Origin: Acetobacterium wieringae
Lineage (GTDB): Bacteria; Bacillota; Clostridia; Eubacteriales; Eubacteriaceae
DNA length: 64,000 nucleotides
NCBI RefSeq assembly: GCF_026646375.1
Contig: NZ_JAIPPU010000010.1
Location: 1 to 64,000, forward strand
Direction: 5' to 3'
Part shown: one piece after another, positions 36,105 through 44,607 of the stretch
How positions within the stretch are numbered: position 1 is the first letter of the stretch
Layout of the letters: every line of letters starts with the position of its first letter
The notes under the pieces: generated by a model
Told to the model about the DNA's origin: nothing
The model's input: only the letters and a program-made list of their open reading frames with translations
Database searches by the model: none
Translations under genes and position numbers: made by a program

Positions 36105-37255
36105 TAGTTATTCTCCTTTAAATATGATTTTAAGCCATTAACCAGGGCATCGATATGCGCCTGTTCATTGAAATAGCCAATCCCGATGCGACAACTGCCC
36201 CGGGTCACTGTCCCAATCAGACGATGGGCACTGGGGGCACAATGTAAGCCAGCGCGGATCATCACATGGCATTCCTGATCCAGATAAAAGGCGATTTCTT
36301 CGGGAACCTGTCCTTCAAGATTAAATGGAATAACGCCAACGCTCTTGGACGAATCCCGGGGGCCGTAAATTTCGATTCCCGGCACCGTAGTTAAAGTATT
36401 GAGGGCATAATCCATCAGAGCATCCTCTTTATGACGGATTGTTGCTAGGCCTTCAGCCTCCAGAAACGAAAGCGCGGCCCCCAAACCGATGATGCCGCTG
36501 ACATTCATGGTACCAGCTTCCAAATGGTTGGGGTAATAATCCGGCTGGTATTCGTAGGCTGAATCTCCGCCGGTCCCACCGGAGATAAGAGGATGAATTT
36601 CAGCCTCGCAATTGACAACCAGGCCACCGGTACCCATTGGTCCCAACAGGCTTTTGTGGCCGGTAAAGGCCAATAGATCGATATTCTGGGTCTGGACATC
36701 AATGGGAATCACCCCCGCCGTTTGGGCGGCATCCACCAGAAAAAGAATGTTTTGCTTACGGGCTAAGGCGCCGATCTCACCAATTGGTTGAATCGTTCCC
36801 AGCACATTGGAAGCATGGGTAAAAACAATCATCCGGGTTTGTGGCGTGATCGCTGCTTCCACATCCTGGACCGCCGTTTCGCCCTGAGCCGTGGCCGGAA
36901 CCACTGAAATCGTAATGCCCCGATCCCGTTCCAGAGTTTTCAGACAGCGCCAAACAGCGTTATGCTCCAGAGCACTGGTGACGACATGATCCCCAGACTT
37001 TAAAATACCCTGGAGGGCCAGATTTAACGATTCCGTAACGGAAGAAGTGAACACCACAGTCTTAGGATCATCGTGGTTGAACAATTTGGCCAAGCTTTTT
37101 CTGGTCTGATAAACCAGGCCATCGGCCAGAATCGCTTTTTCGTAGGAACCGCGTCCAGAAGTCCCACCATTATTGACAATATAATCATAAATCGCTTGAG
37201 GAACAGCCAGTGGCTTGGGAAAGGTGGTAGCTGCATTATCCAGATAAATATCCAT
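36104..37255 (-). CDS. Cysteine desulfurase-like class V aminotransferase
   Basis: A 383-residue PLP enzyme. The PLP lysine is in TGHKSLLGPMGTGG, and the C-terminal MIRAGLHCAPSAHRLIG carries the candidate catalytic Cys. This matches the NifS/SufS-like subgroup often found with YqeB/YqeC/XdhC and linked to selenium or sulfur mobilisation. SufB/C/D are not nearby. It forms an operon with the Fe-S protein. Confidence 0.88.
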   Translation of the reverse strand: MDIYLDNAATTFPKPLAVPQAIYDYIVNNGGTSGRGSYEKAILADGLVYQTRKSLAKLFNHDDPKTVVFTSSVTESLNLALQGILKSGDHVVTSALEHNAVWRCLKTLERDRGITISVVPATAQGETAVQDVEAAITPQTRMIVFTHASNVLGTIQPIGEIGALARKQNILFLVDAAQTAGVIPIDVQTQNIDLLAFTGHKSLLGPMGTGGLVVNCEAEIHPLISGGTGGDSAYEYQPDYYPNHLEAGTMNVSGIIGLGAALSFLEAEGLATIRHKEDALMDYALNTLTTVPGIEIYGPRDSSKSVGVIPFNLEGQVPEEIAFYLDQECHVMIRAGLHCAPSAHRLIGTVTRGSCRIGIGYFNEQAHIDALVNGLKSYLKENN

Positions 37256-37521
37256 ATATGTCTCCTTCTATAATCATTTAATAATATCCTTAGTTATATC
37301 TTTTATCATAAGCGCTAAGAATAAATTCGTCAATAGATTTAACAGGTAGAATTTGGGTTGATTAAAATCGCATTTCCATGATTATTACTTAAAAACAAGG
37401 CAAGAAATTAACAGTTGACATAATTGGGAGGAAACTAGATCATATCAGTAACCGTAATTTTATGACAGCACTAACTTTAATAGAGTTACATAAATATTTT
37501 AGAAAAATACAAGGAGATACC

Positions 37522-38907
37522 ATGAAAATTACAATTATTGGTGCTGGCCCCGGCGGCTATGAAGCTGCCATTATGGCGGCTAAGCTAGGGGCTGAAGTTA
37601 CCGTAGTCGAAAAAAACAAGGTAGGGGGAACCTGCCTGAATGTGGGCTGTATTCCAACCAAGGCCCTGCTGGCTTCAGCCGATATTTTGACAACATCATT
37701 GGAAGCTGAGAAATTTGGAGTATTCAATGAACATACTTCTGCGGATCTTAAGCAGATAAATGAACGCAAAGACAAGCTGGTATCCGGTTTGGTTAAGGGA
37801 ATTGAATTTCTTTTTGAATCAAATGGTGTTAACCTGGTGCGTGGTACTGGCCATCTTATCAATCCTAAAACGGTTTCCGTCGAACTAAGCGATGGCGGAC
37901 TTGAAACCCTGGTTAGTGATAAAATCCTACTCGCCACCGGTTCCGTTCCAATCTGTCCGGAACTATTTCATTATGATGGTGTGCGAGTGATTACCAGTAC
38001 CGAAGCTCTAGCGCTTAATAAACCGCCAAAATCAATGATTGTCGTTGGCGGCGGTGTGATTGGCTGTGAACTGGGGCAGTTTTTTAGTCGTATGGGGACT
38101 CAGATCACACTTGTGGAAATGGCCCCACAACTTTTACCGTTTGAGGATGACGATGTTGCCAAACAGCTTTTGCGTCAGTTTAAACGGGAGAAAATCAAAG
38201 TCATGACAGGCAGCAGTATTTCTGATGTGTCTGTTACAGACTCCGGGGTTGAGGTCACCTTGGAAAATGGCAAATCCATAGCCACAGAAATGATGCTACT
38301 GGCCATCGGCCGATCAAGCTATGCAAGCGGACTGAATCTTGAAAAACTGGGAATAAAGGTTGATACAAAGGGGCAGCTGGTTGTTGATGATCACTTGGAA
38401 ACCAGCGTCCCAGGGATTTATGCAGTGGGCGATCTGATCAACACGCCCTATTTGGCCCATGTCGCCTCAAAAGAAGGGATAATAGCAGCCGAAAATATGC
38501 TGGGGCACAATAAATCCGGCGCCCATAAAGCAATTCCCCGATGCGTCTATACCGATCCCCAGGTTGCCGCGGTCGGGTTAACCGAAAAAGAAGCCGAACA
38601 AAAAGGGATTATATATAAAACCGGCAGTTTTGATTTCCGATCTCTGGGAAAAGCCCAGATTATCGGTAAAATCCAGGGGCAGGTTAAAATTATTGTGAAT
38701 CAGGAAGATATCATCATTGGCGCGTCGATTATTGGACCAGAGGCCACCGACCTATTGGCTGAATTGACGATGGCCGTCCACCTGGGTTTAACGGCTGAAG
38801 CCCTTGGGGACGTGATTCATCCGCACCCAACCCTATCCGAAGCGATCATGGAGGCCCTGCATGATGTGCATGAAAAATCAATTAATAAAGCGCCATTACG
38901 GTTTTAA
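37522..38907 (+). CDS. lpdA: Dihydrolipoamide dehydrogenase
   Basis: A 461-residue flavoprotein. The ATG at 37522 follows AAGGAG; the upstream in-frame starts lack a site. GAGPGGYEAAIMAAKLG is the FAD motif, the redox disulfide is GGTCLNVGCIPTKAL, NAD motif is VGGGVIGCELG and HPHPTLSE gives the C-terminal catalytic His. It oxidises dihydrolipoyl groups. No E1/E2 or complete glycine-cleavage set is near, so its partner is most likely the GcvH-like fusion protein. Confidence 0.93.
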   Translation: MKITIIGAGPGGYEAAIMAAKLGAEVTVVEKNKVGGTCLNVGCIPTKALLASADILTTSLEAEKFGVFNEHTSADLKQINERKDKLVSGLVKGIEFLFESNGVNLVRGTGHLINPKTVSVELSDGGLETLVSDKILLATGSVPICPELFHYDGVRVITSTEALALNKPPKSMIVVGGGVIGCELGQFFSRMGTQITLVEMAPQLLPFEDDDVAKQLLRQFKREKIKVMTGSSISDVSVTDSGVEVTLENGKSIATEMMLLAIGRSSYASGLNLEKLGIKVDTKGQLVVDDHLETSVPGIYAVGDLINTPYLAHVASKEGIIAAENMLGHNKSGAHKAIPRCVYTDPQVAAVGLTEKEAEQKGIIYKTGSFDFRSLGKAQIIGKIQGQVKIIVNQEDIIIGASIIGPEATDLLAELTMAVHLGLTAEALGDVIHPHPTLSEAIMEALHDVHEKSINKAPLRF

Positions 38908-38927
38908 TTAAGCAAATTAAAAATCAC

Positions 38928-38991
38928 TTGACAAACTCATATGAATGAATTATCATATGTCCATAAAGTCATATGAATTAATTTTCATAAG
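38928..38991 (+). promoter_or_regulatory. arsA promoter with duplicated 23-bp operator
   Basis: TTGACA (38928) and TATCAT (38951) are 17 bases apart. Two near-identical imperfect palindromes, each starting TCATATGAAT and ending TCATAWG, begin at 38937 and 38969, a 32-bp (three-turn) spacing. The first overlaps the -10 and the second the start region. They fit an ArsR-type repressor binding as two dimers. Confidence 0.7.
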
Positions 38992-39007
38992 AGAAAGAAG
39001 GATTTCG

Positions 39008-40723
39008 ATGTATAAACAATTTTCACCAGCTAATGTTGATTTGACAAAATATTTATTTTATACTGGCAAGGGTGGTGTCGGTAAAACGTCAACTGCCTGT
39101 GCTACGGCAGTAAGTCTTGCCGATATGGGCAAGAAAGTCTTCCTCGTTAGTACCGACCCAGCTTCAAATTTGCAGGATGTATTTGAAACCGAATTAACCG
39201 GACAGGGTGTACCGATTAAAGCCGTTCCAAACCTGATAGTAGCCAATCTTGACCCCATTGCGGCAGCCGAAGAATATAAAGAGTCGGTAGTCGGCCCGTA
39301 TCGTGGTAAACTATCAGATGTTGCCATAGCTAGTATGGAAGAACAATTGGCTGGTTCCTGTACTGTTGAGATTGCCGCTTTTAATGAATTTTCCCACTTC
39401 ATCACCGACGAAAAAATGAGTCAAGACTATGATTATATTATCTTTGATACTGCACCCACCGGACACACCCTTAGAATGCTGCAACTGCCATCAGCCTGGG
39501 ATAGCTTTATTGATGAAAGTACCCACGGCGCTTCCTGCCTGGGGCAGTTATCCGGTTTGACCGAACAAAAGAAAATGTATGAAAAAGCGGTAAAAACCTT
39601 ATCCGACAGTGATAAAACAACATTAATCCTGGTTTCCCGTCCAGAGCCATCGCCACTGGCAGAAGCAGCCAGAGCATCCAAAGAACTAAAGGAAATTGGT
39701 GTCGATAATCAAATTTTAATCATCAATGGGGCACTGGAAAATTTTGACCAATCTGATGAAATTGCCACCGCATTCTATGGTAAACAAAAAGAAGCTGTGA
39801 AAAATATTCCCAACAGCTTAAAAACCCTGGATATATATACCTTACCACTACGGGCCTACAACGTTGCTGGCGTTGATAACATCCGTCGCTTATTTATTGA
39901 AGATGACGTGATTGAAATCGAAAAGGTTAAGGAAATCAGTGACTTGCCCGGTTTAGAGAAACTGGTCAAGGATATGTATGATTCCAATAAAAAAGTCATT
40001 TTTACCATGGGTAAGGGTGGTGTTGGTAAAACAACCATTGCTGCCGCCATTGCGTTGGGCTTATCCAAAATGGGTAAAAAGGTTTACCTGACCACCACCG
40101 ACCCAGCTGGTCATCTCAGTGCCGCAACCATGGGCGGGGAAAATATCACCGTCAGTAATATTGATGAAGCTGAAGAACTGCAAAAATATCGGGATGAAGT
40201 TATTGGTAAAGCTAAAGCTGCTAATATAAGTCAAGACGATATTGATTATATCATCGAAGATCTGGAATCCCCCTGCACTCAGGAAATTGCTGTTTTCAGA
40301 GCTTTTGCCGAACAGGTTGAAAAGGCTGACGATGGGGTAGTTGTCATTGACACCGCACCCACCGGACATACCCTGCTGCTACTCAACTCCACCGAAAGCT
40401 ACCATAAAGAAATGCAGCGTTCCAACGCCGATATTCCGGATTCGGTCATCAACCTATTACCACGTCTGCAAAATCAGGACGAAACCGAAGTAGTTATTGT
40501 CGCCCTTCCAGAGGCAACCCCAGTCTTTGAAGCCCTCCGGTTGGAAGCCGATTTGAAACGGGCCGGAATTCTGAGCAAATGGTGGGTGATGAATGCCAGC
40601 CTGTTGGCCACCGATACCAAAGATTCGTTTTTGCGGGCAAGAGCCAATAACGAAGAAAAATGGATTAAACGAATCGCCGAAGACACTAACGACAATTATG
40701 TAGTTATTCCCTGGAAAAAATAA
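39008..40723 (+). CDS. arsA: Arsenical pump-driving ATPase, two-domain (ArsA)
   Basis: A 571-residue ATPase, starting at the ATG after AGAAGG. It is a tandem of two P-loop halves: GKGGVGKTS near residue 20 and GKGGVGKTT near 340, each followed by DTAPTGHT. Three Cys corresponding to the metalloid-binding ones of E. coli ArsA are kept: SCTVEIAAF (C118), GASCLG (C177), and SPCTQEIAVF in the second half. It normally drives ArsB/Acr3 efflux, but neither pump is in the window. It follows dihydrolipoamide dehydrogenase and precedes a HesB-like gene. Confidence 0.95.
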   Translation: MYKQFSPANVDLTKYLFYTGKGGVGKTSTACATAVSLADMGKKVFLVSTDPASNLQDVFETELTGQGVPIKAVPNLIVANLDPIAAAEEYKESVVGPYRGKLSDVAIASMEEQLAGSCTVEIAAFNEFSHFITDEKMSQDYDYIIFDTAPTGHTLRMLQLPSAWDSFIDESTHGASCLGQLSGLTEQKKMYEKAVKTLSDSDKTTLILVSRPEPSPLAEAARASKELKEIGVDNQILIINGALENFDQSDEIATAFYGKQKEAVKNIPNSLKTLDIYTLPLRAYNVAGVDNIRRLFIEDDVIEIEKVKEISDLPGLEKLVKDMYDSNKKVIFTMGKGGVGKTTIAAAIALGLSKMGKKVYLTTTDPAGHLSAATMGGENITVSNIDEAEELQKYRDEVIGKAKAANISQDDIDYIIEDLESPCTQEIAVFRAFAEQVEKADDGVVVIDTAPTGHTLLLLNSTESYHKEMQRSNADIPDSVINLLPRLQNQDETEVVIVALPEATPVFEALRLEADLKRAGILSKWWVMNASLLATDTKDSFLRARANNEEKWIKRIAEDTNDNYVVIPWKK

Positions 40724-40789
40724 CGCGTCTGCTTTGACAGATAAAAAGCCAACTCAATAGATTATATATAAAACAAAAGGAGAAACAAA

Positions 40790-41068
40790 ATGATTATTAC
40801 AGATGAAGCAAAAGTGGTATTGGAAGAAATGTTAAAAGAAAACGGCCAGGATTCGCTCCAGGCAACCCTGCAACAAGGCTGTTGTGGCAGCTCCCTTTAT
40901 TTTACTTTAACCAATAAAAAAGCAGGCGATCAACCCGTTATTGTTAATGGAATTAACGTGCTGATGGAAGGCGAAGCAGTGCTTAAAACCAATACGGTTA
41001 CATTAAAAATAAATGATGAAGGCAAGCTGTTTGTTGAAGATACCGCTCAGGCTTCAGGTTGTTGTTAA
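40790..41068 (+). CDS. HesB/IscA-like small protein with Cys-Cys motifs
   Basis: A 92-residue protein. It has QQGCCGSSLYF near residues 29-39 and a C-terminal SGCC; the middle is beta-rich as in the HesB/IscA fold (NGINVLMEGE). The Cys pattern is that of HesB-like proteins associated with thiol and metal handling, some of which are selenoproteins; here all codons are Cys (stop is TAA). Strong Shine-Dalgarno (AAAGGAG). It is downstream of arsA and likely co-transcribed. Confidence 0.75.
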   Translation: MIITDEAKVVLEEMLKENGQDSLQATLQQGCCGSSLYFTLTNKKAGDQPVIVNGINVLMEGEAVLKTNTVTLKINDEGKLFVEDTAQASGCC

Positions 41069-41206
41069 TTCAATAAGTTGCTACTGTTAATCAGATAGTA
41101 TCAAAAGGAAATTCCTTTTATAAAGGAGAATCAAATAAGTGCAGTAGAAATAATAGAAGCATAAATTGACTTTCAGTGATAAAATAGAGATGAAAATTTT
41201 GCTATG

Positions 41207-41270
41207 CTTAGGGTTGTTTGAGCATTGCTTTCAGCAACTTGATCAAATATCCTTAAGCTTAGATTTGAAA
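41207..41270 (+). promoter_or_regulatory. Imperfect inverted repeat in the xdhC leader
   Basis: CTTAGGGTTGTTTGAGC pairs imperfectly (about 14 of 20 positions) with the stretch TTGATCAAATATCCTTAAG. It directly precedes the Shine-Dalgarno of the XdhC gene, so an RNA leader fold or operator is possible. Confidence 0.35.
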
Positions 41271-41278
41271 GGAAACAT

Positions 41279-42103
41279 ATGGATATTTTACAGGAACAGC
41301 TAAAAGCAAAAAAAGCTGGACAGGCTTATGCCATTCTGACTGTGGTGGAAACGGAAGGAACCTCCCCAAGTAAAATTGGAAAGAAAATCTTTCTGTTAGA
41401 AGACGGCTTCACCATCGGAACGATCGGTGGTGGCCAGTTTGAACGCGACGCTATAGCCGATGCTATGCAGGCAATTAAAGAACGCCAAAGCTTTTTTAAA
41501 CGTTACGAACACATCCCCACCTATGAGGCGGCAGGTCTAGGGTGCACCTTCAATGTCAGTTTATTTGTCGAAGTCGTCAGTCCCCGGTTGCAGCTGGTTG
41601 TGTGCAACGCCGGTCATGTTGGCTATGCAGTTCTTAATTTGGCAAAACTGCTACATTTTGAGACAATTCTCTTTGATACCCGTCACCCTGAACAGATTCA
41701 AGAGCAGATAATGGTGGCTGATCAATTTATTCCTTGTGACGATTTTGAAAAAGCCATCCTGGAGGCCGAAATAGCGGATGGCGCCTACTACGTCTGTTGC
41801 GCCTCAACCCATACCCAGGATAAATCGGCTCTAAAAGGTTCACTTCAAAAGAATTTTGCATATGTGGGCATGCTGGGCAGTTTCCAGAAAACAAAAGAAA
41901 TGTACAAACAACTAGTTGAAGAAGGTATCGCCGCAGAGTTACTGGAACAAGTGCATACACCGGTGGGCCTGGATATCTGTGACATGTCACCTGAAGAAGT
42001 TGGCTTTTCGATTATGGCTGAAATCCTGATGATCAAAAATGGTGGCACTGGGAAACCCCGTAAGGAACTGAAACGAAAAATGCCAACAAAAACGAATGCG
42101 TAA
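41279..42103 (+). CDS. XdhC-family molybdenum-enzyme maturation protein
   Basis: A 274-residue protein. An N-terminal XdhC/CoxI region (TVVETEGTSPSKIGKK, then TIGGGQFERDAI) is followed by a Rossmann-type domain (LVVCNAGHVGYAVLNLAK). XdhC inserts sulfur into the molybdenum cofactor for xanthine-dehydrogenase-type hydroxylases. The target enzyme is not in the window. It fits with YqeC and the class V aminotransferase in this island, and it is followed 66 bp later by an ArsR gene. Confidence 0.88.
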   Translation: MDILQEQLKAKKAGQAYAILTVVETEGTSPSKIGKKIFLLEDGFTIGTIGGGQFERDAIADAMQAIKERQSFFKRYEHIPTYEAAGLGCTFNVSLFVEVVSPRLQLVVCNAGHVGYAVLNLAKLLHFETILFDTRHPEQIQEQIMVADQFIPCDDFEKAILEAEIADGAYYVCCASTHTQDKSALKGSLQKNFAYVGMLGSFQKTKEMYKQLVEEGIAAELLEQVHTPVGLDICDMSPEEVGFSIMAEILMIKNGGTGKPRKELKRKMPTKTNA

Positions 42104-42131
42104 ATTTTTAGGGTTGCCCTAAAAATCCAAC

Positions 42132-42155
42132 ATAATTATAAAAAAATAATTATAA
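42132..42155 (+). promoter_or_regulatory. Double palindrome upstream of arsR2
   Basis: ATAATTATAA occurs twice (42132, 42146), each copy containing the palindrome ATAATTAT. It lies 14 bases before the start codon, at the Shine-Dalgarno (GGAGG). It is probably an autoregulatory ArsR operator. Confidence 0.55.
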
Positions 42156-42168
42156 GTGGAGGATAAAC

Positions 42169-42528
42169 ATGACAGTCATCGAAATACTTAAAATATTGTC
42201 GGATACCAATCGATTACGAATTCTGAATTTGCTCTATGTACAGGAGTTATGTGTTTGTGAGCTGGAGTATTTATTAGGTATTTCGCAATCGAATTTGTCC
42301 AAACATCTGCGCTTGATGAGCGATGCCGGTTTTTTGGAAAGCCGTCGTGAAAATAAATTTGCCTATTACCGAATTAAAGACCTAGTTCTCACCGAACATC
42401 CCTTTCTGACAGCAATTTTCGAAACAGAACTAGGTAAAGAAGCTTTTCTGGTAACTGAATTAAATAAGCTAAGTCAGTATCGAGACAGCGAATTAACCTG
42501 CCACAGTATCACTGCATTGATCGTGTAA
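42169..42528 (+). CDS. ArsR-family metalloregulator 2
   Basis: A 119-residue repressor with ELCVCELEYLL, the As/Sb class sensing motif, followed by the recognition helix (ISQSNLSKHLRLMSDAGFL). It differs clearly in sequence from the one at 32676 and is expected to bind the double palindrome in front of it. A long C-terminal extension (AIFETELGKEAFLVTEL) is unusual. It leads to the radical SAM gene. Confidence 0.9.
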   Translation: MTVIEILKILSDTNRLRILNLLYVQELCVCELEYLLGISQSNLSKHLRLMSDAGFLESRRENKFAYYRIKDLVLTEHPFLTAIFETELGKEAFLVTELNKLSQYRDSELTCHSITALIV

Positions 42529-42616
42529 ATAATCAAATCGATGGGTAACAAAGTAAGTCTTTATAAACTTTCTAAGCCCCTGTCATTTGGGAGAACAAGA
42601 ATGAAGCGAGGCTAAT

Positions 42617-43633
42617 ATGGAACTTAAACGAATTTATATTGAACTCACAAATCGCTGTAATCTGAATTGTGAGATGTGTTTTCGGCATACCTGGGATACA
42701 GTTGAAGGTGATATGGATTTGGAGCTGCTCAAGTCGATCCGAGAACAGGTTAAAGAATTTCCCACCCTAGAGGAAGTTTTTTTCGGCGGGATCGGTGAAC
42801 CAACGGTTTACCCCCATTTTAAAGAAGCGGTCGAGTTGTTTGAAGGTTATAAACTGCTAATGACCAGTAACGGCATCATGACTGAAGACAATGTTAAAAT
42901 ACTTTGCGAAAAATTTACGGAAGTCTATTTTTCAGCCGATCAGTATCACGAAGACACCCAGGGGGTCAAGGATCAACTGATCAAAACCTTTGAAACCATA
43001 TCCAATTATCATAAACAAACCCATTCACCGACACCGAAAGTTGGGGTGGCCTATGTACTGACTAAAAGCAATGCTGAGGCCTTATTCGACATCATGAAGA
43101 TGATGCGACACTACGGCTTTCACCGTTTATCGCTTTCGCATCTATTGCCGATCAATGAAAAAGATGCCGACGATATTTTTTACAACCGCTACGAAAACCC
43201 TGAAGGTAAGGCTTATCTGGAAAAAATATTTACCTATCGGGACATAAAAATAAACATCCCGGATATGGAATTAAAAACCGAACGTCGCTGTACCTTTATC
43301 GATAAGGGCTATATCTATATTGATACCCAAGGGGAAGTGATGTCCTGCTATCGGTTGGCAAACAGCTATGACGAATACGTCTTTGGTGATAAAAAAAGAG
43401 TCATCAAACATTCTTTTGGCAACATCAAGGAACATTCTCTAAAAGAGATAATCACCGGAAAAGACTATCAGAGTTTTTGGCATACGGTTTATAATAACCA
43501 GTATCCCTCCTGTATCGACTGTGATTTAAGGGGCGGCTGCAGCCTGGTGGAAGACACCAAGTACGATTGCTATTTCAACACCCCTTCATGCTCAGACTGT
43601 TTATGGGTTCGAAATTTTGTCCGCTGTCCGTAA
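42617..43633 (+). CDS. Radical SAM/SPASM domain protein
   Basis: A 338-residue protein. The radical SAM motif is CNLNCEMC at residues 13-20, with FFGGIGEPTVYPHF as the SAM-binding region. The C-terminal SPASM-like region carries many Cys (CYRLA, CIDCDLRGGCSL, CSDC). It is like the SPASM maturases that act on peptides or enzymes, including the tungsten/molybdenum oxidoreductase maturases; the target here is unknown. It lies between ArsR2 and ArsD, which suggests metalloid control. Confidence 0.85.
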   Translation: MELKRIYIELTNRCNLNCEMCFRHTWDTVEGDMDLELLKSIREQVKEFPTLEEVFFGGIGEPTVYPHFKEAVELFEGYKLLMTSNGIMTEDNVKILCEKFTEVYFSADQYHEDTQGVKDQLIKTFETISNYHKQTHSPTPKVGVAYVLTKSNAEALFDIMKMMRHYGFHRLSLSHLLPINEKDADDIFYNRYENPEGKAYLEKIFTYRDIKINIPDMELKTERRCTFIDKGYIYIDTQGEVMSCYRLANSYDEYVFGDKKRVIKHSFGNIKEHSLKEIITGKDYQSFWHTVYNNQYPSCIDCDLRGGCSLVEDTKYDCYFNTPSCSDCLWVRNFVRCP

Positions 43634-43703
43634 TCAGGTTATCAGGGATAAGATATGTTAATCAAAACTTCAATATAATATATTACGAAATGGAGAAAGA
43701 AAA

Positions 43704-44105
43704 ATGAATAAAGTAGAAATTTATGAGCCAGCAATGTGTTGCTCGACCGGTGTATGTGGACCAGGTGTCGATCAGGAACTGTTAAGAGTGGCAACCTTTT
43801 TAAATGAACTCGAAGGCGAAGGGAGACTAATTATCCGCTATAATCTTTCCAGCGATCCGATGGCCTTTGTTACCAATCAGGAGGTCAACAATATCATCGC
43901 CAACGAAGGAACCGAAGCTCTGCCAATCACCGTGGTGGATGGGGAAGTCAGACAAAAAGGCTCCTACCCATCCAATGCCAATTTTGCTGAATGGGCAGGC
44001 ATGACCAGAGAGGATATTATTAAGATGGTTCAAAAAAATGACAAACCGGAAATTGACAAGCCAGCATCATGTGGTTGCGGCTGTGATCAATCAGGCTGTT
44101 GTTAA
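43704..44105 (+). CDS. arsD: Arsenite metallochaperone ArsD
   Basis: A 133-residue protein. The metalloid-binding cysteines are exactly at C12, C13 and C18 (AMCCSTGVCGPG), as in characterised ArsD. A Cys-rich tail (CGCGCDQSGCC) could bind a further metalloid. ArsD transfers As(III) to ArsA. It is the last gene of the island, 71 bp after the radical SAM gene. Confidence 0.93.
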   Translation: MNKVEIYEPAMCCSTGVCGPGVDQELLRVATFLNELEGEGRLIIRYNLSSDPMAFVTNQEVNNIIANEGTEALPITVVDGEVRQKGSYPSNANFAEWAGMTREDIIKMVQKNDKPEIDKPASCGCGCDQSGCC

Positions 44106-44135
44106 AGAACAGATCAAACTAATTATGAGAACAAC

Positions 44136-44164
44136 TTTGTCGCAAAATTATATTTTGCGACAAA
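44136..44164. repeat. Perfect 12-bp palindrome, TTTGTCGCAAAA half-site
   Basis: TTTGTCGCAAAA and its inverse flank a 5-base spacer. There is no U-tract, so it is not a convincing terminator. The same 12-mer recurs at 53449, beyond the transposon, as half of another dyad. Confidence 0.7.
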
Positions 44165-44227
44165 ATCAATGCCGGTAAACGCCAGTAGCGACACTGCCAA
44201 TAAGGAATGTCTTACGATGGCTATCAA

Positions 44228-44265
44228 CAAACGGATCGTCAAGTTAAGCACTGACGATCCGTTTG
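44228..44265 (+). terminator. Terminator of the arsD transcript
   Basis: A perfect 14-bp stem (CAAACGGATCGTCA) with a 10-base loop, about 120 bp after the arsD stop. The U-tract is short. Confidence 0.65.
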
Positions 44266-44432
44266 TATTATCGATTTAATCGTTTCGGGTAGCGTATCTT
44301 CAATTCACATCAAAACACCGGTTTTGTGATTTGGGGTCATCGAGTTGATAGCAAGTTCAATCAACCTTAGTTTTTTCAAGCAAATCAATTGAAAACGTAT
44401 TTTTTCAACAATCAATTAACTGAGATCGAAAC

Positions 44433-44437
44433 ACTAA
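44433..44437. repeat. Target-site duplication, left copy (ACTAA)
   Basis: ACTAA directly precedes the TGTG left terminus. The same 5 bp follow the right terminus at 53402-53406. A 5-bp duplication is the hallmark of Tn7-family insertion. Confidence 0.9.
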
Positions 44438-44607
44438 TGTGCATTGACATATAACCCGTACAAAATTCAATTATAAAAATCCCATAAAAAAGCCATTCGT
44501 TTTTTTTATTACCACTTATATGTCAAAATATTTTGACATATAAGTGGTAATTTTTGATTTTTTGACATATAACACGTAAAAAACGAAAATTTGACATATA
44601 ACACGTA
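44438..44607. promoter_or_regulatory. Left end: five TnsB-type binding repeats
   Basis: A 17-bp unit, TTGACATATAAC-N-CGTA-like, occurs at 44444 (end repeat, TTGACATATAACCCGTA), 44510-44526 (inverted), 44533, 44562 and 44591. The last three are spaced exactly 29 bp apart. The second and third lie back to back as a perfect 44-bp palindrome (44508-44551). The remaining leader to the CadC promoter (44612-44880) has no feature that I can see. Confidence 0.85.

Noticed and set aside
33168-38907. A complete sulfur-oxidising heterodisulfide reductase (sHdr-LbpA) pathway
   Set aside because: HdrB, HdrC and full-length HdrA are absent, and there is no lipoate-protein ligase; only the lipoyl protein and an HdrA-like domain are shared.
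40790-44105. Selenocysteine (in-frame TGA) in the HesB-like, XdhC or ArsD genes
   Set aside because: The frames are closed by TAA and motif positions are Cys codons; no in-frame TGA was needed.
44136-44164. Palindrome after arsD as a rho-independent terminator
   Set aside because: AT-rich stem without a U-tract on either strand; the hairpin at 44228 is a better terminator.
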